A stretch of DNA of 33,891 nt from an uncultured Bacteroidales bacterium (GCA_947311115.1 CAMZKE010000078.1:1-33891), one strand, 5' to 3'; shown: positions 15,649 to 24,092, counted from the first letter of the stretch. Made by a program: numbers and translations. The notes: generated by a model from the letters alone, not told the origin.

Positions 15649-15674
15649 AAGTGAAAATAATTAAAACAAAATAT

Positions 15675-16862
15675 ATGTACACAGATTATAAAGAGTTTTT
15701 GACAAAAGAACTCACAGCAATAAAAGATGCTGGTTTATTTAAAAATGAGAGAGTTATAACATCGGCACAGGGTGCAGAAATTGAAGTTGGTGGCAATAAA
15801 GTGCTTAACTTTTGTATGAATAATTACCTAGGATTATCTAATAGTCCGGAGTTAATTGATGCTGCAAAAGAGGCAATGGATACACGTGGATATGGTATGT
15901 CGTCGGTACGTTTTATATGCGGAACACAAGATTTACACAAAGAATTAGAAGCGAAAATAGCTAAATTTTTTGGTACAGAAGATACAATTCTTTATGCTGC
16001 TGCTTTCGATGCTAATGGCGGAGTATTTGAACCTCTTTTTGGCGAAGAAGATGCAATTATATCAGATTCTTTAAATCATGCATCAATTATTGATGGTGTA
16101 CGTTTGAGTAAGCCTGTGCGTTATCGTTATAAGAATGCAGATATGGCCGATTTAGAAGATAAATTAAAACTTTCGCAAGCTCAACGATATAGAATTATTG
16201 TAACTGATGGTGTTTTTTCAATGGACGGTAATGTTGCTCCAATGGATAAAATTAAAGAACTTGCTGATAAGTATAATGCTCTTATTATGATTGACGAAAG
16301 CCATTCGGCAGGAGTTGTTGGTAAAACAGGACGTGGTGTTACAGAGCTTTTTAATCTTAAAGGTGAAATTGAAATTATAACAGGAACACTTGGTAAAGCG
16401 TTTGGTGGAGCTATAGGTGGTTTTACAACAGGTAAAAAAGAAATTATTGATATGTTGCGTCAACGTTCTCGTCCATATTTATTCTCAAATTCGATACCTC
16501 CAATGGTTGCAAATGCCGGAATAAGAATGTTTGATATGGTTTCTGAAACAACTCATTTGCAAGATAAATTACATTCAAACACCGATTATTTTGTTGCAAA
16601 AATGCTTGATGCTGGTTTCGATATTAAACCAACAAAATCGGCAATTTGTGCTGTAATGCTTTACGATGCAAAATTATCGCAAGAGTTTGCTTCAGCTTTA
16701 TTAAAAGAAGGTATTTATGTAATTGGATTCTATTTTCCTGTTGTACCTCGTGGCGAAGCTCGAATTCGAGTTCAGCTTTCAGCTGCTCACGAACAGGCAC
16801 AGCTTGATAAAGCTATTGCTGCGTTTACAAAGGTTGGTAAAGAGCTTAGTGTAATTAAGTAA
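15675..16862 (+). CDS. kbl: Glycine C-acetyltransferase (2-amino-3-ketobutyrate CoA ligase)
   Basis: A 395-residue PLP enzyme of the alpha-oxoamine synthase family. It cleaves 2-amino-3-ketobutyrate with CoA to glycine and acetyl-CoA, the second step of threonine breakdown. It closely follows E. coli Kbl throughout: GLFKNERVITSAQGAEI, FCMNNYLGLSNSPELI, SSVRFICGTQDLHKELE, DAIISDSLNHASIIDGVRLS, VTDGVFSMDGNVAPMD, DESHSAGVVGKTGRG, and ITGTLGKAFGGAIGGFTTG with the PLP lysine in TLGK. RSRPYLFSNSIPP follows. Length is almost that of E. coli Kbl (398). The start is ATG 15675, after the promoter, not the upstream TTG. No threonine dehydrogenase gene is nearby. Serine palmitoyltransferase is a relative but fits much less well. 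Confidence 0.95.
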   Translation: MYTDYKEFLTKELTAIKDAGLFKNERVITSAQGAEIEVGGNKVLNFCMNNYLGLSNSPELIDAAKEAMDTRGYGMSSVRFICGTQDLHKELEAKIAKFFGTEDTILYAAAFDANGGVFEPLFGEEDAIISDSLNHASIIDGVRLSKPVRYRYKNADMADLEDKLKLSQAQRYRIIVTDGVFSMDGNVAPMDKIKELADKYNALIMIDESHSAGVVGKTGRGVTELFNLKGEIEIITGTLGKAFGGAIGGFTTGKKEIIDMLRQRSRPYLFSNSIPPMVANAGIRMFDMVSETTHLQDKLHSNTDYFVAKMLDAGFDIKPTKSAICAVMLYDAKLSQEFASALLKEGIYVIGFYFPVVPRGEARIRVQLSAAHEQAQLDKAIAAFTKVGKELSVIK

Positions 16863-16880
16863 TACTATTTATATTTAAAA

Positions 16881-16970
16881 GATACTTCGGCTACGTTCAG
16901 TATGATGATTTAGTGTTTAGGTTTACTTGTAAAAATAAATATTTTGTCATTCTGAATGTAGTGAAGAATC
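16881..16970. repeat. Imperfect palindromic intergenic repeat
   Basis: The left arm (16881-16908, beginning GATACTTCGGCTACGTTCAG) is roughly the reverse complement of the right arm (16946-16970, beginning GTCATTCTGAATGTAGTGAA and ending GAATC), separated by about 37 bp. The arms can form a long imperfect stem in the RNA. Elements with this look (CTTCG-CTACG-CTCAG type arms) recur as dispersed palindromes in many genomes. The right arm ends 8 nt before the ATG of the arginine decarboxylase gene, so it sits in its leader. Confidence 0.65.
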
Positions 16971-16978
16971 TAATCAAT

Positions 16979-17515
16979 ATGAAAGAAAATAAGTTAATAA
17001 TAGGAAATAGAATACCAAAAGACTATTTTATTACTAGTGGAGTGGGCGAGAGCGATATAACTACTCATGCCGGCTCGTTTCATTTGGCATTGAAAGATGC
17101 AGGTATTGAATCTGCAAATATTATTACATACTCATCAATATTACCGGCTATTGCTACCGAAAAGCCAAAACCAAAAATTACTCATGGCGAGGTAATGGAA
17201 AGTATTATGGCTGTTGCAAATGGGAGTAAAGGCGAACGCCTTACGGCAGGTATTATTATTGGTTGGTTATACAATAAAAATACAGGTGAAAAATTTGGTG
17301 GTTTAGTGTCAGAATTTAACGGTAGTTTTCCTGAGGAAGTTATAAAACAGCAGTTAAAAGATAGTTTACAAGAAATTTACAAAAATGGTTTTTCTGATAA
17401 GTACGATTTAAAGGATCCAAAAATATTTGTTAAAACTTTTGTTTCAGAGAAACAATACGGAACTGCATTGGTGGCTATTTGTTTTAGCTCTTATGAATAC
17501 CCGATTTTAAAATGA
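16979..17515 (+). CDS. Pyruvoyl-dependent arginine decarboxylase
   Basis: A 178-residue enzyme converting arginine to agmatine for polyamine synthesis. The proenzyme cuts itself to give beta and alpha chains, and the new N-terminal Ser becomes the pyruvoyl cofactor. Visible are YFITSGVGESDITTHAGSF (16-34), NIITYSSILPAI (47-58) with the cleavage site between Ser52 and Ser53 (the same numbering as the Methanocaldococcus enzyme), ITHGEVMESIMAVANG, and AGIIIGWLYNKNTGEKFGGL. The C terminus GTALVAICFSSYEYPIL is the family ending. The start is ATG 16979; a longer frame from GTG 16913 would translate the palindromic repeat. The membrane-protein gene follows after 9 bp. Confidence 0.92.
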   Translation: MKENKLIIGNRIPKDYFITSGVGESDITTHAGSFHLALKDAGIESANIITYSSILPAIATEKPKPKITHGEVMESIMAVANGSKGERLTAGIIIGWLYNKNTGEKFGGLVSEFNGSFPEEVIKQQLKDSLQEIYKNGFSDKYDLKDPKIFVKTFVSEKQYGTALVAICFSSYEYPILK

Positions 17516-17524
17516 TAAAAAAGA

Positions 17525-17755
17525 ATGAAAATTAAATATGTAATTTTATTGGGGTTATTTTTTACTATTATCGATGTTTTTGGTCAACAAACAATAGATT
17601 ATGGTGTTAGACAAACAATTTATAGAAATGGAATAGGTTTGGGTAGTGTTATTGCAGTTGTTGCCTCGTGGGAACGTAACAAATCAATATTGTTTGCAAT
17701 ATTACATGGTATTTTAGGGTGGCTTTATGTTATTTATTATGCTATTACGCGCTAA
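17525..17755 (+). CDS. Small conserved membrane protein
   Basis: A 76-residue protein with a hydrophobic N-terminal segment (YVILLGLFFTIIDVFG) that could be a signal peptide, ending in GQQ. A second part follows with IGLGSVIAVVASWERNKSI and then LHGILGWLYVIYYAITR, a likely C-terminal membrane helix. The SWERN-SI-HG-GWLYVIYY pattern looks like a conserved family found in Bacteroidota, but I cannot name it. It starts 9 bp after the arginine decarboxylase gene and is probably cotranscribed. Function unknown. Confidence 0.65.
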   Translation: MKIKYVILLGLFFTIIDVFGQQTIDYGVRQTIYRNGIGLGSVIAVVASWERNKSILFAILHGILGWLYVIYYAITR

Positions 17756-17757
17756 TG

Positions 17758-17797
17758 TTTAGATTTTGCAAATATGCGTAAGTAATCTGATTTTTTG
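17758..17797 (+). terminator. Possible terminator after the small membrane protein
   Basis: AGATT (17761-17765) pairs with AATCT (17784-17788), extended by one wobble and one A-T pair, with T6 at 17791-17796. The stem is weak. Confidence 0.4.
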
Positions 17798-17802
17798 TAT
17801 TT

Positions 17803-17830
17803 AACTGTGAGTTTACTATATCTCACAGTT
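17803..17830. terminator. Hairpin at the end of two convergent genes
   Basis: AACTGTGAG (17803-17811) and CTCACAGTT (17822-17830) form a perfect 9-bp stem. It overlaps the last codons of the minus-strand gene. No T-run follows immediately on either strand; a T8 tract lies 8 nt further right on the plus strand. Confidence 0.45.
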
Positions 17831-18013
17831 GTCGTTATTTTTTTTGTTGTAATGTCTAACAACTACAGTTTTACCAATAACATAACCAATAAGTGCAATA
17901 ATTACAGAGTAATTACCTACATCTTCAACAAGTTCAAATTCGTTAATAATAATAAGAATTGTTGCTGCTACAATAACAAAAATTATATCGTAAATAAATG
18001 TTTTGTTTTTCAT
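17816..18013 (-). CDS. Small two-helix membrane protein
   Basis: A 65-residue hypothetical protein with two hydrophobic helices (FIYDIIFVIVAATILIII, about 5-22, and YSVIIALIGYVIGKTVVV, about 35-52) separated by an acidic EFELVEDVGN turn and ending with a basic, Asn-rich tail. It lies 64 bp after purA on the same strand. The opposite strand also has an open frame here, but it is low-complexity Asn, Tyr and Cys, so I prefer this strand. No family recognised. Confidence 0.5.
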   Translation of the reverse strand: MKNKTFIYDIIFVIVAATILIIINEFELVEDVGNYSVIIALIGYVIGKTVVVRHYNKKNNDNCEI

Positions 18014-18027
18014 TATTTTATATAAAT

Positions 18028-18057
18028 ATGGCGAAGAAATTATTTTTTCTTCGCCAT
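18028..18057. terminator. Hairpin between purA and the small membrane gene
   Basis: ATGGCGAAGAAA (18028-18039) pairs with TTTCTTCGCCAT (18046-18057), a perfect 12-bp stem with a 6-nt loop. It sits just past the purA stop. On the minus strand the following bases are AT-rich but not a clean T-run, so readthrough or attenuation is possible. Confidence 0.55.
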
Positions 18058-18077
18058 TTATTATTAGATTCTTATTT

Positions 18078-19337
18078 TTATCTTAAAACAGTTTGTTCTC
18101 TATCAGGGCCAAGCGAAACAATTGAAACTTTTACACCTGTTTCTTTTTCAATAAAAGTAATATAGTCTTTCATTTCAGAAGGGAAATTGTTGTATGATTT
18201 TAAATCAGATGTTTTTGTATTCCATCCTTTAAACTCTTTATAGACAGGTTTCCATCCTTCAATATCAAAGGGCATGGTTTCTGATATAGTACCGTCTTTT
18301 TCGTATGCAGTAGCAATTTTTATAGTTTCAAAACTATCTAAAACATCAGCCTTAGTCATTATTAAATCTGTTATACCATTTATCATAACAACGTATTTTA
18401 ATAACACTAAATCCATCCAGCCACAGCGACGAGGACGACCTGTTGTTGCGCCAAACTCATGACCTTCAGCCCTAAGCTTTTCGCCGGTTTCATCGAAAAG
18501 CTCAGTAGTAAAAGGTCCGCTGCCAACACGAGTGATATAGGCTTTAAAAATACCGTAAACTTTTCCTATTTTATTGGGGGCAATACCAAGCCCTATACAA
18601 GCACCTGCACTAACAGTGTTCGATGATGTTACAAAAGGGTATGTCCCAAAATCTATGTCAAGCAAGGTTCCTTGTGCTCCTTCGGCAAGTATTGTTTTAT
18701 TTTTATTGATGTATTCGTTTACTTCAAACTCGCTATCAATGTGCGTGAATTTTCGTAAAACTTCAATTGCATCCATAAACTCTATGTTTACAGATTTTTC
18801 ATCAAAACTTGTATTAAATTGTTTTAATATGTTTTGATGTTTGTTTACTAAAGCATTATATTTTTCAGTAAAGTCAGATTCCGATATGTTTCCTACGCGT
18901 AAACCATTTCTACCGGTTTTGTCCATATAAGTGGGACCAATACCTTTTAGAGTTGAGCCAATTTTAGTTTTACCTTTTGCTGTTTCTGATGCAGCATCTA
19001 ATGCCTTGTGTGAAGGAATTATTAAATGTGCTTTCTTCGATATTACTATATTATCGTAGGGATTGACTCCCATTTTAATTAAATCATCGACTTCAGCTTT
19101 AAAAAGAATTGGGTCTATTACAACTCCGTTTCCAATTAAATTAACTGTTCCTTCGTGAAAAATACCTGAAGGAATAGTGTGTAAAACATGTTTTATACCG
19201 TTAAATTCTAACGAATGCCCTGCATTTGGACCTCCTTGAAATCTTGCTATAACATCGTAGTTTTGTGATAAATAATCAACAATCTTACCTTTTCCTTCGT
19301 CGCCCCATTGTAGGCCTAATAATACATCTACTTTCAT
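18078..19337 (-). CDS. purA: Adenylosuccinate synthetase
   Basis: A 419-residue cytosolic enzyme joining IMP and aspartate with GTP to form adenylosuccinate, the committed step to AMP. Hallmarks are GLQWGDEGKGKIVDYL (8-23) with the GTP loop and catalytic Asp, GPNAGH for IMP binding, TAKGKTKIGSTLKGIGPTY, LAEGAQGTLLDIDFGTYPFV, TGRPRRCGWMDLVLLKY, and SLGPDREQTV at the C terminus. Length is typical. It lies 105 bp after purE on the same strand. The ATG at 19337 leads straight into the conserved N terminus. Confidence 0.97.
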   Translation of the reverse strand: MKVDVLLGLQWGDEGKGKIVDYLSQNYDVIARFQGGPNAGHSLEFNGIKHVLHTIPSGIFHEGTVNLIGNGVVIDPILFKAEVDDLIKMGVNPYDNIVISKKAHLIIPSHKALDAASETAKGKTKIGSTLKGIGPTYMDKTGRNGLRVGNISESDFTEKYNALVNKHQNILKQFNTSFDEKSVNIEFMDAIEVLRKFTHIDSEFEVNEYINKNKTILAEGAQGTLLDIDFGTYPFVTSSNTVSAGACIGLGIAPNKIGKVYGIFKAYITRVGSGPFTTELFDETGEKLRAEGHEFGATTGRPRRCGWMDLVLLKYVVMINGITDLIMTKADVLDSFETIKIATAYEKDGTISETMPFDIEGWKPVYKEFKGWNTKTSDLKSYNNFPSEMKDYITFIEKETGVKVSIVSLGPDREQTVLR

Positions 19338-19442
19338 TAAAATAATGACTTAATTTTTATATTCAAAAACTTGCACAAGTTAGCTAATAAATTAGAAATT
19401 ACATCTAATAAATTTGAACAAAATTGCTAATCTTGTTAACAA

Positions 19443-19949
19443 TTAATTTGTTTTAAATTTAAATTCTATTTTAGCAAAATCTTGGTTTGCTTTTTCAATT
19501 TTACCTTTTAGATTTTCTTTATAATTCTTAGATTTTTTGGCAATTTCTTCGTTGCTAAGCGAAAGTATTTGTACAGCTAAAAGAGCTGCATTTAGCGAAG
19601 CGTTAATTCCAACAGTTGCTACAGGAATACCCGGAGGCATTTGTACAATTGCCAATAGCGAGTCCATACCATCTAATGTTGCATTAATTGGCACTCCAAT
19701 AACAGGAAGATTTGTTCCTGCAGCTATTACACCAGGTAAATGAGCTGCCATTCCTGCTGCAGCAATTATTATTTTTATACCTCTAGATTCAGCATTTTTC
19801 GAAAACTCTTCAACTTTTTCAGGTGTACGGTGTGCAGATAAAGCATTAATTTCAAAAGGTATTTCTAAGTCGTTTAAAAGTGTAGCAGCCTTTTCCATAA
19901 CTTTCCAGTCTGAAGTGCTACCCATAATTATACTAACAATAGGATTCAT
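19443..19949 (-). CDS. purE: N5-carboxyaminoimidazole ribonucleotide mutase
   Basis: A 168-residue class I PurE, which moves the carboxyl group of N5-CAIR to give CAIR in purine synthesis; the enzyme is usually octameric. Visible are VSIIMGSTSDWKVMEKA (5-21), NALSAHRTPEKV (35-46) with the His-Arg pair, IIAAAGMAAHLPGV (61-74), GVPINATLDGMDSLLAIVQM, and GINASLNAALLAVQIL. The C-terminal extension after about residue 130 (KKSKNYKENLKGKIEKANQ) is a charged helix common in class I enzymes. It has its own promoter, and purA lies downstream. Confidence 0.97.
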   Translation of the reverse strand: MNPIVSIIMGSTSDWKVMEKAATLLNDLEIPFEINALSAHRTPEKVEEFSKNAESRGIKIIIAAAGMAAHLPGVIAAGTNLPVIGVPINATLDGMDSLLAIVQMPPGIPVATVGINASLNAALLAVQILSLSNEEIAKKSKNYKENLKGKIEKANQDFAKIEFKFKTN

Positions 19950-19972
19950 TTTTTAAATTTTATTATTTATCA

Positions 19973-20005
19973 CAAAAATAGTTTTAATAAAAATATATTA
20001 GGCAA
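19973..20005 (-). promoter_or_regulatory. Sigma-ABfr promoter of purE
   Basis: On the minus strand, TTG (20005-20003), a 22-nt spacer and TATTTTTG (19980-19973) match the consensus. The leader would be about 20 nt. No purine-riboswitch-like fold fits in that length. Confidence 0.5.
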
Positions 20006-20066
20006 ATTATTTTTTAAACTTTATGAACATTCATGTTTTAAACTTTTATGTTTATAAACTTTTCTC

Positions 20067-20074
20067 TACTTTTG
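20067..20074 (+). promoter_or_regulatory. -7 element for hpt
   Basis: TACTTTTG, a perfect TAnnTTTG, ends 16 nt before the ATG at 20091. It lies back-to-back with the purE promoter in a 141-bp divergent region. Confidence 0.5.
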
Positions 20075-20090
20075 AATAAAACATAATTGT

Positions 20091-20627
20091 ATGGAGAATA
20101 TAAAAATTTTAGATAAAGAGTTTAAGCCATATTTAAGTGCTGCTGAAATTCAAACAAAAATATCAGTTATTGCAAGTAAATTAAATAAGCATTTAGATGG
20201 TAAAGACCCATTGTTTATGGGTATTTTAAATGGTTCGTTTATGTTTGCATCTGATTTGTATAAGCAAATTACTGTACCAAGTCAGATTACGTTTTTAAAA
20301 CTAGCATCGTATCAAGGAACAGGCAGTACAGGAAAGGTTAAGCGATTGATTGGCATTAATGAGGATATTAAAAATAAAACTGTTGTTATTGTTGAAGATA
20401 TTGTTGATACGGGAGTTACTTTAGATAGTATAATTAAACAACTTAGAGGTTACGAACCAAAAGAAATAATTGTTGTAACTCTTATGTTTAAACCTGAGGC
20501 TTATACAAAAGATTTTAAAGTCGATTATTATGCTTTTGATATTCCTAACGATTTTATTGTTGGTTATGGCCTCGATTATGACGGTTATGGACGTAATCTT
20601 GCAGATATTTATGTAATAAATGAATAA
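20091..20627 (+). CDS. hpt: Hypoxanthine phosphoribosyltransferase
   Basis: A 178-residue type I phosphoribosyltransferase salvaging hypoxanthine (and usually guanine) with PRPP to IMP or GMP. The PRPP loop VVIVEDIVDTGVTLDS (98-113) is intact. Other family features are PLFMGILNGSFMFASDL (40-56), the flexible loop SYQGTGSTGKVKRL, YAFDIPNDFIVGYGLDYDGYGRNL near the C terminus and YVINE at the end. Length is normal. It is divergent from purE, so de novo and salvage purine genes sit side by side. Confidence 0.95.
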   Translation: MENIKILDKEFKPYLSAAEIQTKISVIASKLNKHLDGKDPLFMGILNGSFMFASDLYKQITVPSQITFLKLASYQGTGSTGKVKRLIGINEDIKNKTVVIVEDIVDTGVTLDSIIKQLRGYEPKEIIVVTLMFKPEAYTKDFKVDYYAFDIPNDFIVGYGLDYDGYGRNLADIYVINE

Positions 20628-20691
20628 AATTTAATCAGCAAAACCAAAAATATTATACGCTATAAATGGTGTTAACTTAAATAAATATAAT

Positions 20692-21795
20692 ATGTTAAAA
20701 CTTAGAAATAATTATTGGTTTAGTATAATAACTGCTGTTTTACTAATTGTATTATTTTGGTATTTTAGTAATATTGTAGTTTATATACTTTTAGCGTATA
20801 TAGTTTCGTTAATAGGTTCGCCAATTAGTTATTTATTAAGTAAAATAAAGATAGGTAAGTATAGGTTAAGTAATGGATTAAAGGCATTTGTGAGTTTGTT
20901 TTCTATATGGCTAATTATCTTTATGCTTTTTAGAATTTTTATTCCAATAGTAGGGTATGAAATAAAAACTTTATCTGCTATTGATATAGATAGAGTAGGC
21001 GTTGTTTTTGAAGAACCTATAAGTTTTGTAGAAAATACTTTTTACGAATTAAATTCTGATGATACTGAGTTTAAAACATTCTTATCAGAAAAAATGCGTT
21101 CAGTGTTAAAAGGTTCGTTTTTTAAAGAAATATTTGGTGCTTTTTCATCAGTATTAGGTAATGTTTTTATGGGGATATTCTCTATTTCATTTATTGCATT
21201 TTTCTTTTTGAAAGATAATTATTTGTTTTATAGAAGTGTTTTGCTTTTGGTTCCTGATAAATACGATTCACGAGTTAAACACGCAATGTTAAAAACTCAA
21301 AAATTATTATCGCGTTATTTTATAGGTTTGTTTGTTGAAGTTAGTTTGGTTGCAACATTAATAACAATAGGTTTATTAATTGTTGGTATTCAGTTTCAGC
21401 ACGCAATAGTAATTGGATTGTTTGCAGGTTTGTTAAATATTATTCCTTATGTTGGACCAATAATTGGAGCAGTATTTGGAATGTTAGTAGTTTTAATAAT
21501 TAATTTAAACCTCGAAATGTACGATATATTACCAATTTTGGGCTTTACAGGTTTGGTGTTTATGGTAGTTCAATTATCCGATAATATTATTTTTCAGCCA
21601 ATAATTTATTCAAATAGTGTTGATGCTCACCCGCTTGAAATATTTTTAGTGATAATTGCAGCAGGTAGTGTAGCCGGTATTGTTGGAATGATTTTAGCTG
21701 TTCCTACTTATACTATTTTTAGAGTTTTTGCCGCTACATTTTTAAAGCAATTCAAAGTAATGAGTACTTTAACTAAAAATATTAATAAAGCATAA
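20692..21795 (+). CDS. AI-2E family transporter
   Basis: A 367-residue inner-membrane protein of the AI-2E/PerM (formerly UPF0118) family with about seven or eight hydrophobic helices. It has the usual long polar segment after the third helix (about 95-145), the glycine-rich stretch IGLFAGLLNIIPYVGPIIGAVFGM, FQPIIYSNSVDAHPLEIFLVI, and a last helix GSVAGIVGMILAVPTYTIF. Members export varied small molecules or exchange Na+ and H+; the family name comes from autoinducer-2 export, but specificity cannot be read here. The helix-hairpin-helix gene follows after 8 bp, so they are cotranscribed. Confidence 0.9.
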   Translation: MLKLRNNYWFSIITAVLLIVLFWYFSNIVVYILLAYIVSLIGSPISYLLSKIKIGKYRLSNGLKAFVSLFSIWLIIFMLFRIFIPIVGYEIKTLSAIDIDRVGVVFEEPISFVENTFYELNSDDTEFKTFLSEKMRSVLKGSFFKEIFGAFSSVLGNVFMGIFSISFIAFFFLKDNYLFYRSVLLLVPDKYDSRVKHAMLKTQKLLSRYFIGLFVEVSLVATLITIGLLIVGIQFQHAIVIGLFAGLLNIIPYVGPIIGAVFGMLVVLIINLNLEMYDILPILGFTGLVFMVVQLSDNIIFQPIIYSNSVDAHPLEIFLVIIAAGSVAGIVGMILAVPTYTIFRVFAATFLKQFKVMSTLTKNINKA

Positions 21796-21803
21796 CAGTA
21801 AAT

Positions 21804-22718
21804 ATGGGAAGCTTTAGCTTTACACGCCAAGAAAGAAGAGGAGTGTTGTATATTGCAGTTATAATTTTAATTACAATTGCTTTTAGATATTTTATGCCAG
21901 ATTTTATTAACGATGATACAAAGTTTGAAACTAAAAAATTTGAAAGTGAAATTAAGCAATTTGAAAATAGACAAGCTATATTGACAAAAGAGGCTGATGA
22001 AAAACGTGAAAAATATAAAAAGCCTCAATATATTAGTTATAGTAAAAAGTCGTATAAATCGTATAAGAAGAATAAATCAGCAAAATATTATAAATTCAAT
22101 CCAAATACAGCAAAAATAACTGATTGGAAAAGTTTTGGATTTTCAGAAAAACAATCAAAAGTTATAGTAAAATTTATCGAAAAATCGGGAGGTGTAAAAT
22201 CGAAAAGCGAGCTTAAAAATATTTTTGTTATTGATGAACGTAAATATCGTGAATTATATCCGTTTATTAATATTGAGGAGCTTGCAGATATAAATAGTAT
22301 AAAAACAGATTACAATGTTGATGCAAAAAATAAAATAGAACTCAATTCGGCAACTGTAAATCAGCTTATGAGTGTAAAAGGAATTGGTAAGAAAACAGCT
22401 GAACGAATACTAAAATATAGGAATATTTTAGGCGGTTTTTATTCGTTAACCCAGTTAAACGAAGTTTATGGTATTAGCGAAGAAAATTATATGAAAATGA
22501 AACTGCAATTAAAAATTAATCGATTAGCAATAAAAAGAATAAATGTAAATTTTGCAGATAAACAAGAGCTTGCTCATAATCCTTATATTAGTTTCGAAGA
22601 AGCAAAAAATATTATTAAATTTAAAATTAACAATGGTGCATTTAAAAGTGTAAACGATTTATTTGTAAATCAATTAGTTACTAATGAAAAACTCAGGTAT
22701 TATTTAACTATTGAATAA
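21804..22718 (+). CDS. Membrane-anchored helix-hairpin-helix protein (ComEA-like)
   Basis: A 304-residue protein with one N-terminal membrane helix (about 12-30), a charged Lys/Tyr-rich linker (about 35-95) and three helix-hairpin-helix modules at about 97-155, 168-229 and 236-300. The middle one is canonical: IELNSATVNQLMSVKGIGKK with TAERILKYRN. The others are degenerate, beginning FNPNTAKITDWKSFG and VNFADKQELAHNPYIS. Such domains bind double-stranded DNA without sequence preference, and ComEA-type proteins hold incoming DNA during transformation. A triple-module protein like this is common in Bacteroidota, but its role there is not established. Cotranscribed with the AI-2E transporter. 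Confidence 0.85.
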   Translation: MGSFSFTRQERRGVLYIAVIILITIAFRYFMPDFINDDTKFETKKFESEIKQFENRQAILTKEADEKREKYKKPQYISYSKKSYKSYKKNKSAKYYKFNPNTAKITDWKSFGFSEKQSKVIVKFIEKSGGVKSKSELKNIFVIDERKYRELYPFINIEELADINSIKTDYNVDAKNKIELNSATVNQLMSVKGIGKKTAERILKYRNILGGFYSLTQLNEVYGISEENYMKMKLQLKINRLAIKRINVNFADKQELAHNPYISFEEAKNIIKFKINNGAFKSVNDLFVNQLVTNEKLRYYLTIE

Positions 22719-22833
22719 TAATATTTTACACATAAATGGGCGTGAAATTAATAAAATAACAAAAATTCTTAAACTTTCATAATCGCTATTGCAAAGCATA
22801 ATAAACCTTATATTTTTACAGAAAATAGAATAT

Positions 22834-24018
22834 ATGAAAGTGTTTTTACTTTTTCTGGGTGTTACAATTCTTTTTCTTATCGACTTTTATGTGTTAAAAG
22901 CAACAAAGCATATTTTTAGTTTTTCTATTTATAAATCAATACTTTTTAATATAATTTATTGGTTGCCATTTGCTATAATATTAATAACAAGTATTTATGG
23001 CATCTATATATTAAAAGAAACATATAGAACATTATATTTTAGTGTGCTTTTTACAAGTATTGTGTTATTGTATATTCCAAAAATTAATATAGTTATTTTT
23101 TATTCTATTGAGTATGTAATTAGTTTGTTTTTTAATAATTATACAATAATTACAAAAATAGGTATGGCGTTGTCATTACTAACATTTTTATTTGTTTTAC
23201 ATGGAATAACAGTAAATAAAGATAATTTTAGAGTTAGAACAAAAGAGGTGTATTTTGAAAATTTACCAGATAGTTTTGATGGGTTTAAAATTGTACAAGT
23301 TTCCGATATTCATATTGGTAGTTATGGAAAATCAACAAAAAGTGTTGATAAGGCCGTAAAGTTAATTAATACAGAGAATCCTGATTTAATACTTTTTACA
23401 GGTGATTTGGTTAATAATATTGCAGAAGAAGTAAATGGGTTTGAGCAATCTTTTAATAAACTAAATTCTAAATATGGAAAATATTCTATACTTGGTAATC
23501 ACGATTATGGTGATTATTATAAATGGAAAAATAACAAACAAAAACAACAGAATTTAAACAACCTAATAGCTAAACATAAAGATATTGGATTTAATATATT
23601 ATTAAATGCAAATATAAAAATTGGAATTCAAACTGATTCAATTCTATTAGCAGGTGTTGAAAATTGGGGAAAACCACCTTTTCCTCAGTTGGGAGATATA
23701 GATAAAGCTTTATATGGAAATACGAAAGATTATTTTACTATATTAATGTCGCACGATCCATCGCATTGGCGAGCAAAAATAATTGACAAAACAAATATAG
23801 CATTAACTCTTAGTGGACATACTCATGCAATGCAAGCAGGAATTGAAATTGGTAGTTTTCAATGGTCGCCTGTTAGTATTAAATACAAGGAGTGGGGTGG
23901 ACTATACTCTGAAAACAACCAATATTTGTATGTAAATAGAGGGCTTGGTTATTTGGGTTTACTTGGCAGGATAGGTATTCGTCCTGAAATTACAGTTATT
24001 GTTTTGCACAAGAAGTAA
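22834..24018 (+). CDS. Membrane-associated metallophosphoesterase
   Basis: A 394-residue protein with four N-terminal membrane helices (within about 1-125) and a calcineurin-like phosphoesterase domain at about 150-394. The two-metal site is intact: VQVSDIHIGS (D158, H160), LILFTGDLVNN (D181), SILGNHDYGD (N212, H213), LMSHDPSHW and TLSGHTHAMQ. The domain order resembles the YkuE/YaeI type that may act on cell-envelope phospholipid or undecaprenyl phosphates; the substrate here is unknown. The start is ATG 22834: the alternative TTG at 22789 adds 15 residues before the first helix and would leave little room for a promoter. Confidence 0.88.
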   Translation: MKVFLLFLGVTILFLIDFYVLKATKHIFSFSIYKSILFNIIYWLPFAIILITSIYGIYILKETYRTLYFSVLFTSIVLLYIPKINIVIFYSIEYVISLFFNNYTIITKIGMALSLLTFLFVLHGITVNKDNFRVRTKEVYFENLPDSFDGFKIVQVSDIHIGSYGKSTKSVDKAVKLINTENPDLILFTGDLVNNIAEEVNGFEQSFNKLNSKYGKYSILGNHDYGDYYKWKNNKQKQQNLNNLIAKHKDIGFNILLNANIKIGIQTDSILLAGVENWGKPPFPQLGDIDKALYGNTKDYFTILMSHDPSHWRAKIIDKTNIALTLSGHTHAMQAGIEIGSFQWSPVSIKYKEWGGLYSENNQYLYVNRGLGYLGLLGRIGIRPEITVIVLHKK

Positions 24019-24066
24019 TTTTTTTTACCTATATAACTTAAGTTTTAATTTTAGCTTCATATATTG

Positions 24067-24074
24067 TAAATTTG
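24067..24074 (+). promoter_or_regulatory. -7 element for the aldehyde reductase gene
   Basis: TAAATTTG, a perfect TAnnTTTG, ends 18 nt before the ATG at 24093. Confidence 0.45.
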
Positions 24075-24092
24075 TGAACAAAGCTAAAAACT

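Larger units (their letters stand above)
15196..15674. other. Intergenic region with repeats and hairpins
   Basis: No gene is visible. From left to right it holds the symporter promoter region, two 17-bp direct repeats (15344-15360 and 15377-15393), a pair of GC-rich hairpins (15483-15545) and the kbl promoter. The GC-rich block stands out sharply from the AT-rich surroundings. Confidence 0.6.

Noticed and set aside
15597..15674. 26-residue N-terminal extension of Kbl from TTG
   Set aside because: The promoter box at 15641-15648 lies inside it, and the E. coli enzyme begins at the ATG 15675 position.
17795..18025. 76-codon plus-strand frame rich in Asn, Tyr and Cys
   Set aside because: Low-complexity shadow of the minus-strand two-helix protein.
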